The notes under the pieces are model-generated. The model searched no databases and was not told the DNA's origin. It saw only the letters and a list, made by a program, of their open reading frames with translations. Shown here one piece after another: positions 55,475-63,327 of a DNA stretch of 64,000 nucleotides. The stretch is from contig NZ_CP061300.1 in the NCBI RefSeq assembly GCF_018687635.1, positions 1,633,424 to 1,697,423 on the forward strand. The letters run 5' to 3'. Position numbers and translations under genes: made by a program. Numbering within the stretch: the stretch's first letter is position 1; each line of letters begins with the position of its first letter. Source of the stretch: Polynucleobacter sp. MWH-Braz-FAM2G (GTDB lineage Bacteria; Pseudomonadota; Gammaproteobacteria; Burkholderiales; Burkholderiaceae).

Positions 55475-56425
55475 ATGAAATTACTTAAATTCATTGCCAT
55501 ATCACTAAGTTTTATTTGTGCAAGCGTCAGTGCCCAAAACATCTCTATTGCAACCGGCGGAACAGGTGGGGTTTATTACCCCATGGGTGGTGGTCTAGCT
55601 TCAGTACTTTCCAGCAAAGTACCAGGAATGTCTGCCACTGCAGAAGTAACTGGAGGCTCAGTAGATAACTTGAACCTAATTGGCACTGGAAAACCTTATG
55701 TAGGTTTTTCAATGGCAGATGCTGCTAAAGATGCTCAAGTTGGCGAAGGCAAGTTCGCTGGCAAAAAGATGGATTTACGGACCTTGGTTGTTCTTTACCC
55801 AAACCTCATGCATGTTGTCACCGTAGATTCGACTGGTATCAAAACCATGAAGGACTTAAAGGGTAAACGTATTAGCACTGGAGCGCCTGGTAGCGCAACA
55901 GAAGTGATGGCATTTCGTTTATTGGAAGCTGCGGGCCTTGATAAAGACAAGGACGTCAAGCGTGAGCGTCTCAGCGTTGCCGAATCAGTAAATGCTGTCA
56001 AGGATCGCAAGATAGATGCATTTTTCTGGGTGGGTGGGCTTCCTACCGCCGCGGTGACTGACTTAGCTAACAGCCCTGGAATGAAAATTGTCATGGTGGA
56101 TACATCTGATGAAGTGCCCATCATGAATAAGAAGTATGGCAATCTCTATTTCACAGCGGTGATTCCAAAGGCGATGTATAGCGGTATGGCAAAAGATAAT
56201 AAGGTAGCTGCGGTTGCCAATATATTGGTTGTCAATGCCAATATGCCAGATGATCAAGCTTACAAGATTGTTAAAACGATGTTTGATAACAAACTGGATT
56301 TAGTTCGTACCCATCAGGAATACATGAACGTCAGCCTTGAAAATCAAAAAGCAAAGTCAACCCCAGTTGATTTTCATCCGGGGGCGCTAAAGTATTTCAA
56401 AGAAAAGAATGTCAAAGTAAATTGA
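55475..56425 (+). CDS. TAXI-family TRAP transporter solute-binding protein
   Basis: A 316-residue periplasmic binding protein. The signal peptide ends CASVSAQ near residue 20. The TAXI motif is NISIATGGTGGVYYPMGGGLASVLS, followed by TAEVTGGSVDNLNLIGTGK and the loop KRISTGAPGSATEVMAFRLLEAAG near 131. The usual ligand of TAXI systems is a carboxylate such as glutamate or 2-oxoglutarate. It has a good GGAGA ribosome site. A hairpin separates it from the permease gene. Confidence 0.94.
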   Translation: MKLLKFIAISLSFICASVSAQNISIATGGTGGVYYPMGGGLASVLSSKVPGMSATAEVTGGSVDNLNLIGTGKPYVGFSMADAAKDAQVGEGKFAGKKMDLRTLVVLYPNLMHVVTVDSTGIKTMKDLKGKRISTGAPGSATEVMAFRLLEAAGLDKDKDVKRERLSVAESVNAVKDRKIDAFFWVGGLPTAAVTDLANSPGMKIVMVDTSDEVPIMNKKYGNLYFTAVIPKAMYSGMAKDNKVAAVANILVVNANMPDDQAYKIVKTMFDNKLDLVRTHQEYMNVSLENQKAKSTPVDFHPGALKYFKEKNVKVN

Positions 56426-56439
56426 GTTTTAAATTAAAT

Positions 56440-56466
56440 AAAGGGGTGAGTTAATCTCACCCCTTT
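56440..56466 (+). terminator. Hairpin between TAXI binding protein and TRAP permease
   Basis: A perfect 11-bp stem: AAAGGGGTGAG (56440-56450), loop TTAAT, CTCACCCCTTT (56456-56466). There is no long T tract after it, so it may act as a partial terminator or an mRNA 3'-end stabiliser. It lies 14 bases after the binding-protein stop. Confidence 0.7.
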
Positions 56467-56509
56467 AGCATTTAAGTAGCGCATAAAAATAAATATAAGA
56501 GGTTGAGAC

Positions 56510-58522
56510 ATGAATCAAAACGTTATCGACAACGAAACCCAAGAAAAATTAGATGCCTTCATCAAACAGGAGGAAGGTGACTCCAATGATTACAAAGGTC
56601 TATTAGCTAAATTCATCACTCTCGTTGCAGTAGGCATGTCTTTATTTCATTTATATGCCGCCTACTCGATTGTTCCTACACAGCAACTTCGCGTTATCCA
56701 TGTTGCCCTAGTGCTTTTTCTGGTTTTCTTAAGCTTTCCAATAGCTGCACGCTTCAAAAATCGTCTCATGTTTTGGGATGTACTTTTTGCTCTGGGCTCC
56801 ATAGCTATTGCTTATTACATTCTGACTGGTGGCGATGACTTTATGGATAGAAACACCGCCCCTAATTTAACTGATGTCATAGTTGGCATCAGCTTAATCT
56901 TGCTCATTCTCGAGAGCGTGCGCAGAACCAATGGCATGGTATTGGTAACAGTTACCGTCCTGTTCTTGCTTTACGCCTTATTTGGCAATTACTTACCAGC
57001 ACCTTGGACTCATAAGGGATATGGTCTTGATCGCTTGGTAGGCTATATGTATATGACTCTCGAGGGAATTTATGGCACTGCTGTGGATGTCTCCGCAACC
57101 CTGATTATTCTCTTCACTATTTTTGGCGCCTTCTTACAATTTACTGGTGCAGGCAAATTCTTTATTGATTTTTCTTTTGCAGCCATGGGCGGCAAGTCCT
57201 CTGGGGTTGGCAGAACAATTGTGATGTCATCATTTCTCTTAGGCGGTCCGTCGGGCTCAGGCGTGGCTACCACCGTTACTGTAGGCTCGGTAGCGGCGCC
57301 CATGTTGGATAAAGTTGGTTACGAAAAAAATGCTGCAGGAGGACTGCTAGCAGCAGGTGGGCTAGGAGCAATTATCTCCCCTCCAGTATTAGGTGCTGCT
57401 GCATTCTTGATCGCTGATTTTTTGAAGATTTCCTATTTAGATGTTTTGCTGATGGCAACCATTCCAACCATTCTTTTTTATCTAGGTTTGTTTGTCATGG
57501 TGGAAATTGATGTGCGTAAATATGGCATGAAGAACATTCAGTTTTCTTCCACCGAAACTGCCTGGCAACTTACCAAGAAGTATTGGTTTCATTTCTTCTC
57601 CTTGATCTCCATTGTGGTATTTATGTTGTTGGGCTTCTCACCAGTCATGTCGGTGTTTTGGGCGACTGTTGTATCTGCCCTCTCGAGTATGTTGCGCGAA
57701 GATACTGCAATCATTCCTTGGGCTTGGTTTAAGGGTAAGGAACCAATCCTATCTGGGTTATATAACTCCAACCTAACTAAAGCCCTTGCCTCTGGATCTA
57801 CTGGCGTCCTAGCCATCGCTGCAACTTGCGCGGGTGCGGGCCTTATCGTTGGTACAGTCACCCTGACTGGACTTGGTCTGAAATTTAGCTCAATTGTGAT
57901 CCAGTATGCAGGAGGCTCACTCCTGCTCACGACTATTTTTACAGCGCTAGTTGTTTGGGTAGTGGGTCTTGCAGTTCCTGTAACAGCCTCATACATTATT
58001 TGCGCAGTAATTGCTGCGCCTGCACTCATCAATTTAGGGGTGCCTGCTTTTGCAGCTCATATGTTTATCTTTTATTACGCAGTGCTCTCGGAAGTATCAC
58101 CACCAACTGCGCTCTCACCATTTGCTGCGGCTGCTATTTGCAAAGGCAATCCCTATAGGACCACCTTACAAACATGGAAGTATGTTGCTCCAGCCATTCT
58201 GGTGCCATTTATGTTCGTTTTAGACAAGTCTGGAGTGAGTTTGCTATTGATGGGATCCACCAATGCTCTGGAGCAAGCTGACTGGACGCAAATTGCCTGG
58301 GTTTCTTTTACTGCAGTGATTGGAATCGTATGTCTAGCCGGCGGTCTTCAAGGTTGGTTTATTGAAAAGACCAAGATATTTGAGCGCGTCATCATGGTGG
58401 TATCGGGCGTTGCGCTAGCTTACCCATCTACCGAGGCAGATTGGGTTGGATTTATTGGATTTGGATTAGTTCTCGTAACTCAGACAATTACCCATTTCAA
58501 GCTCAACCCACGAATCTCATAA
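56510..58522 (+). CDS. TRAP transporter, fused 4TM/12TM permease (DctQM type)
   Basis: A 670-residue membrane protein in which small and large TRAP subunits are joined, as is normal for TAXI systems. The first four helices cover about residues 30-145; the large subunit begins about 150, with FGAFLQFTGAGKFFIDFSFAAMGG near 202, GGPSGSGVATTVTVGSVAAPML near 245 and LSEVSPPTALSPFAAAAI near 528. It uses an ion gradient to import the substrate caught by the TAXI protein. It ends at a strong terminator. Confidence 0.95.
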   Translation: MNQNVIDNETQEKLDAFIKQEEGDSNDYKGLLAKFITLVAVGMSLFHLYAAYSIVPTQQLRVIHVALVLFLVFLSFPIAARFKNRLMFWDVLFALGSIAIAYYILTGGDDFMDRNTAPNLTDVIVGISLILLILESVRRTNGMVLVTVTVLFLLYALFGNYLPAPWTHKGYGLDRLVGYMYMTLEGIYGTAVDVSATLIILFTIFGAFLQFTGAGKFFIDFSFAAMGGKSSGVGRTIVMSSFLLGGPSGSGVATTVTVGSVAAPMLDKVGYEKNAAGGLLAAGGLGAIISPPVLGAAAFLIADFLKISYLDVLLMATIPTILFYLGLFVMVEIDVRKYGMKNIQFSSTETAWQLTKKYWFHFFSLISIVVFMLLGFSPVMSVFWATVVSALSSMLREDTAIIPWAWFKGKEPILSGLYNSNLTKALASGSTGVLAIAATCAGAGLIVGTVTLTGLGLKFSSIVIQYAGGSLLLTTIFTALVVWVVGLAVPVTASYIICAVIAAPALINLGVPAFAAHMFIFYYAVLSEVSPPTALSPFAAAAICKGNPYRTTLQTWKYVAPAILVPFMFVLDKSGVSLLLMGSTNALEQADWTQIAWVSFTAVIGIVCLAGGLQGWFIEKTKIFERVIMVVSGVALAYPSTEADWVGFIGFGLVLVTQTITHFKLNPRIS

Positions 58523-58560
58523 GAAAGTTTTCCTTTGAAAGAAATTACGATCGCTTATGT

Positions 58561-58588
58561 AATAAAGCCCGCTAATGCGGGCTTTATT
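58561..58588 (+). terminator. Palindromic bidirectional terminator
   Basis: A perfect 12-bp stem: AATAAAGCCCGC (58561-58572), loop TAAT, GCGGGCTTTATT (58577-58588). By symmetry it can stop transcription from the TRAP permease side and from the enolase gene on the other strand. Confidence 0.88.
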
Positions 58589-58626
58589 AATTCCTCACTT
58601 AAGAGATAAAGGGAAATTGAATCTTG

Positions 58627-59760
58627 TTAGGATATCTTGCTCCATGCAGTTTTGCCCGCGTACTTCTTAACCGCAACTTCATCAAACTCAAATCCTAAGC
58701 CAGGCGTTTTATGCAAAATCAAGTCGCCATTTTTAAAGGTGAGTTGCTTGTTGATCAACCTACGGAAATTAAGTACTTGATCATCTAAAAAGAATTCAAC
58801 AAAGCGTGCATTTGGCGTAGCGGCAACTAATGGCGCATGCAAATCATGAAACCAGTGAGGGCAAACAATTACACCTTTTAAATCTGCATAAGCAGAAATT
58901 CTTCTCCATTCGGTAATACCACCGCAAACAGCGGCATCTGATTGCAAAATTGCAGCACCACCGGAATCAATAAGCTCCCTAAATCGCCAACGACCTGCCT
59001 CCATCTCACCTGTCGCAACATTGATTTTTGTTTGACGCGCCAACGCCGCGTGCAAATCAATCGCATCTGGTGAAAAAGGTTCTTCGATCCAGTAAGGGTT
59101 ATAGGCCTCAAAACGGCGCACATACTCTAATGCGGTTGGTAAGTCGCGCCAAGCGTTATTAGCATCCAATGTCAGCAATACATCATTACCAATCGCTTTA
59201 CGGGCAGCTTTAACACGAGCCTCTTCTTCAGATGGAGACAAGCGCCCTACTTTCATCTTCACCGCTTTAAATCCTTGTTTAACGTAGGACTCCATCTCCT
59301 TACCGAGTTTGGCAGGAGTCTTGCCCTCGAGATAGTAGCCACCGCTAGCATAAGCAGGAACACGATCATCCACCACTGAACCCAAATATTGATGCAGAGG
59401 GAGATTGACAGAACGAGCATTTAAATCCCAAAGAGCCGTATCTAAAATAGAAATACCCCGCATTACCGAGCCTGTGCGACCCTGAAGAATGGACTCGTTG
59501 TACATCTCCATCCAAAGACCTTCGCTACGATGACTGTTATGACCAATCAGTTTGGGGGCCAATAATTGCTCTACAGCAACTTTGGCAATATCACCACCCG
59601 CACTGCCGACATAACAAAAGCCAATTCCTTCAACTCCTTCCTTACTGCGCACTTTTACTAAACAATAGTGACGCTCGGAAACTGTACGAGTAGAAAATGA
59701 AGTAACTTTGTCCAGCGGTACGGCCACCGAAGCAACTTGAATGGATTCAATAATCGGCAT
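58627..59760 (-). CDS. Mandelate racemase / muconate lactonizing enzyme family protein
   Basis: A 377-residue enolase-superfamily member. The catalytic lysine pair is in GFKAVKMKVGR near residue 158 (KxK), metal ligands in LTLDANNAWRD near 195 and WIEEPFSPD near 220, then INVATGEMEAG near 245, and the late His in IVCPHWFHDLH near 297. A KxK motif plus a late His fits the mandelate racemase subgroup, which holds many sugar-acid dehydratases. It is divergent from 3-hydroxyacyl-CoA-type copy B. Confidence 0.92.
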   Translation of the reverse strand: MPIIESIQVASVAVPLDKVTSFSTRTVSERHYCLVKVRSKEGVEGIGFCYVGSAGGDIAKVAVEQLLAPKLIGHNSHRSEGLWMEMYNESILQGRTGSVMRGISILDTALWDLNARSVNLPLHQYLGSVVDDRVPAYASGGYYLEGKTPAKLGKEMESYVKQGFKAVKMKVGRLSPSEEEARVKAARKAIGNDVLLTLDANNAWRDLPTALEYVRRFEAYNPYWIEEPFSPDAIDLHAALARQTKINVATGEMEAGRWRFRELIDSGGAAILQSDAAVCGGITEWRRISAYADLKGVIVCPHWFHDLHAPLVAATPNARFVEFFLDDQVLNFRRLINKQLTFKNGDLILHKTPGLGFEFDEVAVKKYAGKTAWSKIS

Positions 59761-59865
59761 CTAAACTCCTTAATCAAAAAATGATTGTATCGAGAATTTA
59801 ATTTGCCGACAGAGGCATGAATAAGGAATAATCGATTTATTCCATTCAGAATGCACGGATCAAAT

Positions 59866-60792
59866 ATGAGTAAAGCGGTGATCATCGGAACAGGCACCAT
59901 GGGTAGCGGCATAGCTGCTAGTTTTTTGGCGAATGGGGTAGATACCGTCATCCTAGGTCGCAGTATGCAGAAAGCGCAAGCATGTGCAGATGCCACTCGC
60001 TCATGCGCCGATTCCATTCATCCTGAGTGGCCTCGATTAAATTCTCAATTACAGAGTGACTGTCTTGAAACCTGGAATAACTGGGCTGATGTAGATTTAG
60101 TAATCGAGACTGTCTCAGAAAAACTAGACCATAAGAAGAAAATTTTTGTCGATCTAGACGAGCGTGTGCCTGCGCATATTCCCATAGGCAGCAATAGCTC
60201 TGGATTCCCAATTAGCGATATAGCCAGCGGCCTTAAAACAGCGCATCGAATGTTCAATACGCACTACTTTATGCCTGCGCATATCGTGCCACTCGTCGAA
60301 ATTGTTTTAGGACAACATTCGGATCTCGCTATTGCAGAAAAGCTCTGCGAGTTTTATCGCGCCCATAACAAAAAGCCCGTTTTAGTCAAAAAGGATATTC
60401 CTGGATTTTTGGCCAACCGCATACAACATGCATTAATGCGTGAGGCACTCTCACTCATTGAAGAAGGCATTGCGACCCCTGATGACATTGATACTGCAGT
60501 ACGCTACAGCTTTGGCTTTCGCTATGCAGCTGTTGGCCCGATGACACAGAAGGAGATCTCAGGTTGGGAGGGAATGACCCTAGCTGCAGAATTGATTTAT
60601 CCCTCTTTATCCAACATCACCAAACCACCAAATTGTGTCACAAATTTAATTAAAAGTGGCAAAACTGGCATGGCCAAGGGTGCAGGCTTTAGACCTTGGC
60701 CAGCCGATGAAGCAGCCATAACAAAGCAAAATTACGAAAAAAGATTAAAAGCAGCTTTTGATGTTTTGAGCATAGCGCCTGATAAAAACTAA
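59866..60792 (+). CDS. 3-hydroxyacyl-CoA dehydrogenase NAD-binding domain protein, copy B
   Basis: A 308-residue relative of copy A. The NAD motif is AVIIGTGTMGSGIAASFLANG at the start; the active site has GSNSSGFPISDIASGLKTAHRM and THYFMPAHIVPLVEIVLG, and the C-terminal part has KKDIPGFLANRIQHALMREA. It shares long blocks with copy A, so the two are paralogs with probably related, not identical, substrates. An ATG at 59851 would add five residues; the one at 59866 fits the Rossmann start better. Confidence 0.87.
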   Translation: MSKAVIIGTGTMGSGIAASFLANGVDTVILGRSMQKAQACADATRSCADSIHPEWPRLNSQLQSDCLETWNNWADVDLVIETVSEKLDHKKKIFVDLDERVPAHIPIGSNSSGFPISDIASGLKTAHRMFNTHYFMPAHIVPLVEIVLGQHSDLAIAEKLCEFYRAHNKKPVLVKKDIPGFLANRIQHALMREALSLIEEGIATPDDIDTAVRYSFGFRYAAVGPMTQKEISGWEGMTLAAELIYPSLSNITKPPNCVTNLIKSGKTGMAKGAGFRPWPADEAAITKQNYEKRLKAAFDVLSIAPDKN

Positions 60793-60857
60793 ATTTAATT
60801 TGCTGCAGCACAGCATATTTATTCGGATGCGCTCTCACATTATTAGATAATCCTAGG

Positions 60858-62294
60858 GTGAATAAAAAAGCATCTTTCAGCTCCTTGTTTATCAAGGGAG
60901 TCATTATTTTTTCTGGCTGCGCCTTTCTTAGCTCAACCCCAGGGCTAACTTATGCAGCTCAAGCCCAAAGCGCCGACCAAGCGCGCAAGAAAGTAACCGT
61001 CCAAACCACCAAACAGCTTGGCTTTAGGGATAAGTCAACAGGCTCAGACTCAAAAATCAGCAGTATGAGCCTAAATCCTTCATTATTTCAGCGCAAAGCT
61101 CCCGATGAGCTCATGCTTGATAGTGACGCCAATTTAGACTACCGAGTGACTCAAGGCTGTCTCAGGCGCAGCTTTAGTGAAGACAATCTGCCAGCTAGCG
61201 TTGGGATTAATAACCGTCAATTTTCGGAATTCTTCAAAGCCCAAACAAAAACGTTTTTTGATCGTATGAGAGGGGAATGTATTCCTTATGCAGTCGCTTT
61301 TGGCGCTCGCAATCGCTTCGATTCATTAAGCATCATGAATGGCCCAATTCAAGATAGCAAAACAGAAGTATGGACATTTACCCCATCAGCTGTTGGTGGA
61401 TTTTTAATTCAGCAAGACTATCTCAAGGACGAATCTAAACGCTTAACTGAAATTCGTATTCCTCTAAGAGATGTTTTGTACGACCCACGAAAAGTAAGTG
61501 ATCAACTTCCTGTTGAACTCGTTTGGGAATTGAACTCTTTAATTAAGCAAATTTATCCAGAAGAAAATAACTCTCTTGAAAATACCAACAGCGTTGTTCG
61601 CCTGATCGTGGACTTCGGAGATCGAGAAAATTGGGCGCAAATCTGGGCTGTAGAAATTATTGATCCAGCCACTAAAGAGGTTTTTGCAAATGCTTTTTGG
61701 TTGGAGCGTAATGATATCCCTGGCGGTTTTTTTACCGGATCTGGCGAATCTCTCGAACGCTCTTTCTGGACCAATCCACTGAGTTATAGACGGATATCTA
61801 GAGGTGTTGGAATGGTGCGCGCCGGCAATAGTAAGAAAAGCAAAGCTCCTTCACCTGTAGCTAAAGCACCCGCAGCAGATACCAAACAACGCTATCGGGC
61901 GCACATGGGCATCGATTATTCAGCGCCAATTGGGACTCCCGTCTTTAGTGTTGCCAACGGCAAAGTGGCGCATATCGGCTATAGCGGTGCATTTGGTAAC
62001 TTAATTGTTTTGGAGCACCCTGGAAACTACCATACCTACTATGCTCATTTAAGCAGCTATAACGTAGAACTGGAATTGGGCAACGAAGTGCGCAGGGGTT
62101 TAGAAATTGGTTACGTAGGTTCAACCGGTAGATCTACTGGTCCCCATCTTCATTTCGAGTTAAGAAAAAATGGTGTTTATGTTGACCCTTATGGATCACG
62201 CACCCTACTTGACTTATGGTCTATGCGCGACAACGAGAGTGGACAACTGACCAGAGAAATACTTTTACTGGGAAGCCCTATAAAGCAAAATTAA
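60858..62294 (+). CDS. M23 family metallopeptidase (LytM-type, peptidoglycan)
   Basis: An exported 478-residue zinc peptidase or peptidase-like protein. A signal/anchor helix covers about residues 10-35. The LytM domain lies near residues 348-455: RAHMGIDYSAPIGTP with the first His and Asp, HTYYAHLSSYNVELE, and GPHLHFELRKNGVYVDP with the HxH pair. The four zinc ligands appear intact, so it should cut peptide crosslinks. The start codon is GTG. The N-terminal 300 residues contain two OapA/DipM-like unknown regions that I cannot name. Confidence 0.9.
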   Translation: MNKKASFSSLFIKGVIIFSGCAFLSSTPGLTYAAQAQSADQARKKVTVQTTKQLGFRDKSTGSDSKISSMSLNPSLFQRKAPDELMLDSDANLDYRVTQGCLRRSFSEDNLPASVGINNRQFSEFFKAQTKTFFDRMRGECIPYAVAFGARNRFDSLSIMNGPIQDSKTEVWTFTPSAVGGFLIQQDYLKDESKRLTEIRIPLRDVLYDPRKVSDQLPVELVWELNSLIKQIYPEENNSLENTNSVVRLIVDFGDRENWAQIWAVEIIDPATKEVFANAFWLERNDIPGGFFTGSGESLERSFWTNPLSYRRISRGVGMVRAGNSKKSKAPSPVAKAPAADTKQRYRAHMGIDYSAPIGTPVFSVANGKVAHIGYSGAFGNLIVLEHPGNYHTYYAHLSSYNVELELGNEVRRGLEIGYVGSTGRSTGPHLHFELRKNGVYVDPYGSRTLLDLWSMRDNESGQLTREILLLGSPIKQN

Positions 62295-62333
62295 ATCTCT
62301 TTGCTTTAACTGAATGAGTGATGTTGCTGAAAT

Positions 62334-62360
62334 AAAAAAGGGTCCGGGTGGACCCTTTTT
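62334..62360 (+). terminator. Rho-independent terminator after the M23 peptidase gene
   Basis: AAAAAGGGTCC (62335-62345), loop GGGT, GGACCCTTTTT (62350-62360). The A and T arms make it usable from both sides; the opposed gene is the universal stress protein. Confidence 0.9.
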
Positions 62361-62377
62361 ACTGGACGCTAAGTGAA

Positions 62378-62818
62378 TTAACCCAAAACCAAAACTGGCA
62401 AAGTTGAGTGCACAATCACTTCATGTGTTTCGCTGCCCAGCAAAATACCTTTAATACCCGTGCGCTTATGAGAAGCCATCACAATCACATCCGCTTTAGC
62501 TTTTTTTGCGCCTTGCAAAATTCCCTCGGATAAATTGCTATTGGAAATGTGAATGCTTTTAGGATTAATGCCAGATCCTAGTGCAGCTGCAGACTTTTTG
62601 AATACATCCTTTGCATATGCATCACATACTTTTGTATGTTCTTTTGCGGAGATGCCATAACCCATTGTGCTATCTGAGTAGACCATAGGAGGCAATGGAT
62701 CAGATACATACACCAGCGTAACCGCTGCACCGTCAGACTTGGCTAGCGCAGCTACTTTTTTCAAAGATTTTCTGCTGATATCTGAACCATCAACCGGCAC
62801 CAATAAATGCTTAAACAT
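62378..62818 (-). CDS. Universal stress protein, UspA family
   Basis: A 146-residue nucleotide-binding protein. It starts MFKHLLVPVDGSDISRKSL and has the ATP-binding G-2x-G-9x-G-S/T motif as HKRTGIKGILLGSETHEVIVHS near residue 117. It may sense ATP or act under stress; no partner is in sight. The upstream 86 bases are shared with the divergent DUF2177 gene. Confidence 0.93.
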   Translation of the reverse strand: MFKHLLVPVDGSDISRKSLKKVAALAKSDGAAVTLVYVSDPLPPMVYSDSTMGYGISAKEHTKVCDAYAKDVFKKSAAALGSGINPKSIHISNSNLSEGILQGAKKAKADVIVMASHKRTGIKGILLGSETHEVIVHSTLPVLVLG

Positions 62819-62904
62819 ATAGACTCCTCTTAAGTTGAACTACCTATCTGATCTTTCCATCATAATGCTTATTATTAGCTTATAAAAGAATAAAGGCATC
62901 TTAA

Positions 62905-63306
62905 TTGCTGAAGAATTTAACCATCTACCTCTCGTTTTTAATTGCCTTAATTGCAATCGATTTGATTTGGCTCTTAGGGATTGCTAAAAACCTTTATCGC
63001 AACGAGATGGGCGATCTAATGGCGACTGAGCCAAAACTACTCGCAGGGCTTGCTTTTTACCTCCTCTATGCCCTCGGGGTATGCATTTTTGTTGTGCTTC
63101 CAGCTCTTTCAAAACAATCGTGGCTATATGCACTGCAATATGGCGCACTGTTTGGACTGTTTTGCTATATGACTTACGACCTCACTAACCTAGCAGTAGT
63201 CAGAAACTTTCCAATGCAACTAGCCTTTGTGGATATCGCCTGGGGAAGTGCTGTAACCGCCTTATGTGCCAGTTTTGCTTACTGGGTCGGCAATCGAATC
63301 TCTTAA
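62905..63306 (+). CDS. DUF2177 family membrane protein
   Basis: A 133-residue protein with four hydrophobic helices, with the family's IDLIWLLGIAKNLYRNEMGDL near residue 19 and GLFCYMTYDLTNLAVVRNFP near 84. The function of DUF2177 is unknown. The start is TTG at 62905; no ATG lies near the natural N-terminus. It is followed 21 bases later by a SulP transporter gene. Confidence 0.85.
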   Translation: MLKNLTIYLSFLIALIAIDLIWLLGIAKNLYRNEMGDLMATEPKLLAGLAFYLLYALGVCIFVVLPALSKQSWLYALQYGALFGLFCYMTYDLTNLAVVRNFPMQLAFVDIAWGSAVTALCASFAYWVGNRIS

Positions 63307-63327
63307 ATCAGCCGAACCATTCTGCTC

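Noticed and set aside
57589..58032. A 147-codon minus-strand frame inside the TRAP permease gene.
   Set aside because: It is a mirror of the permease coding strand and carries no domain.
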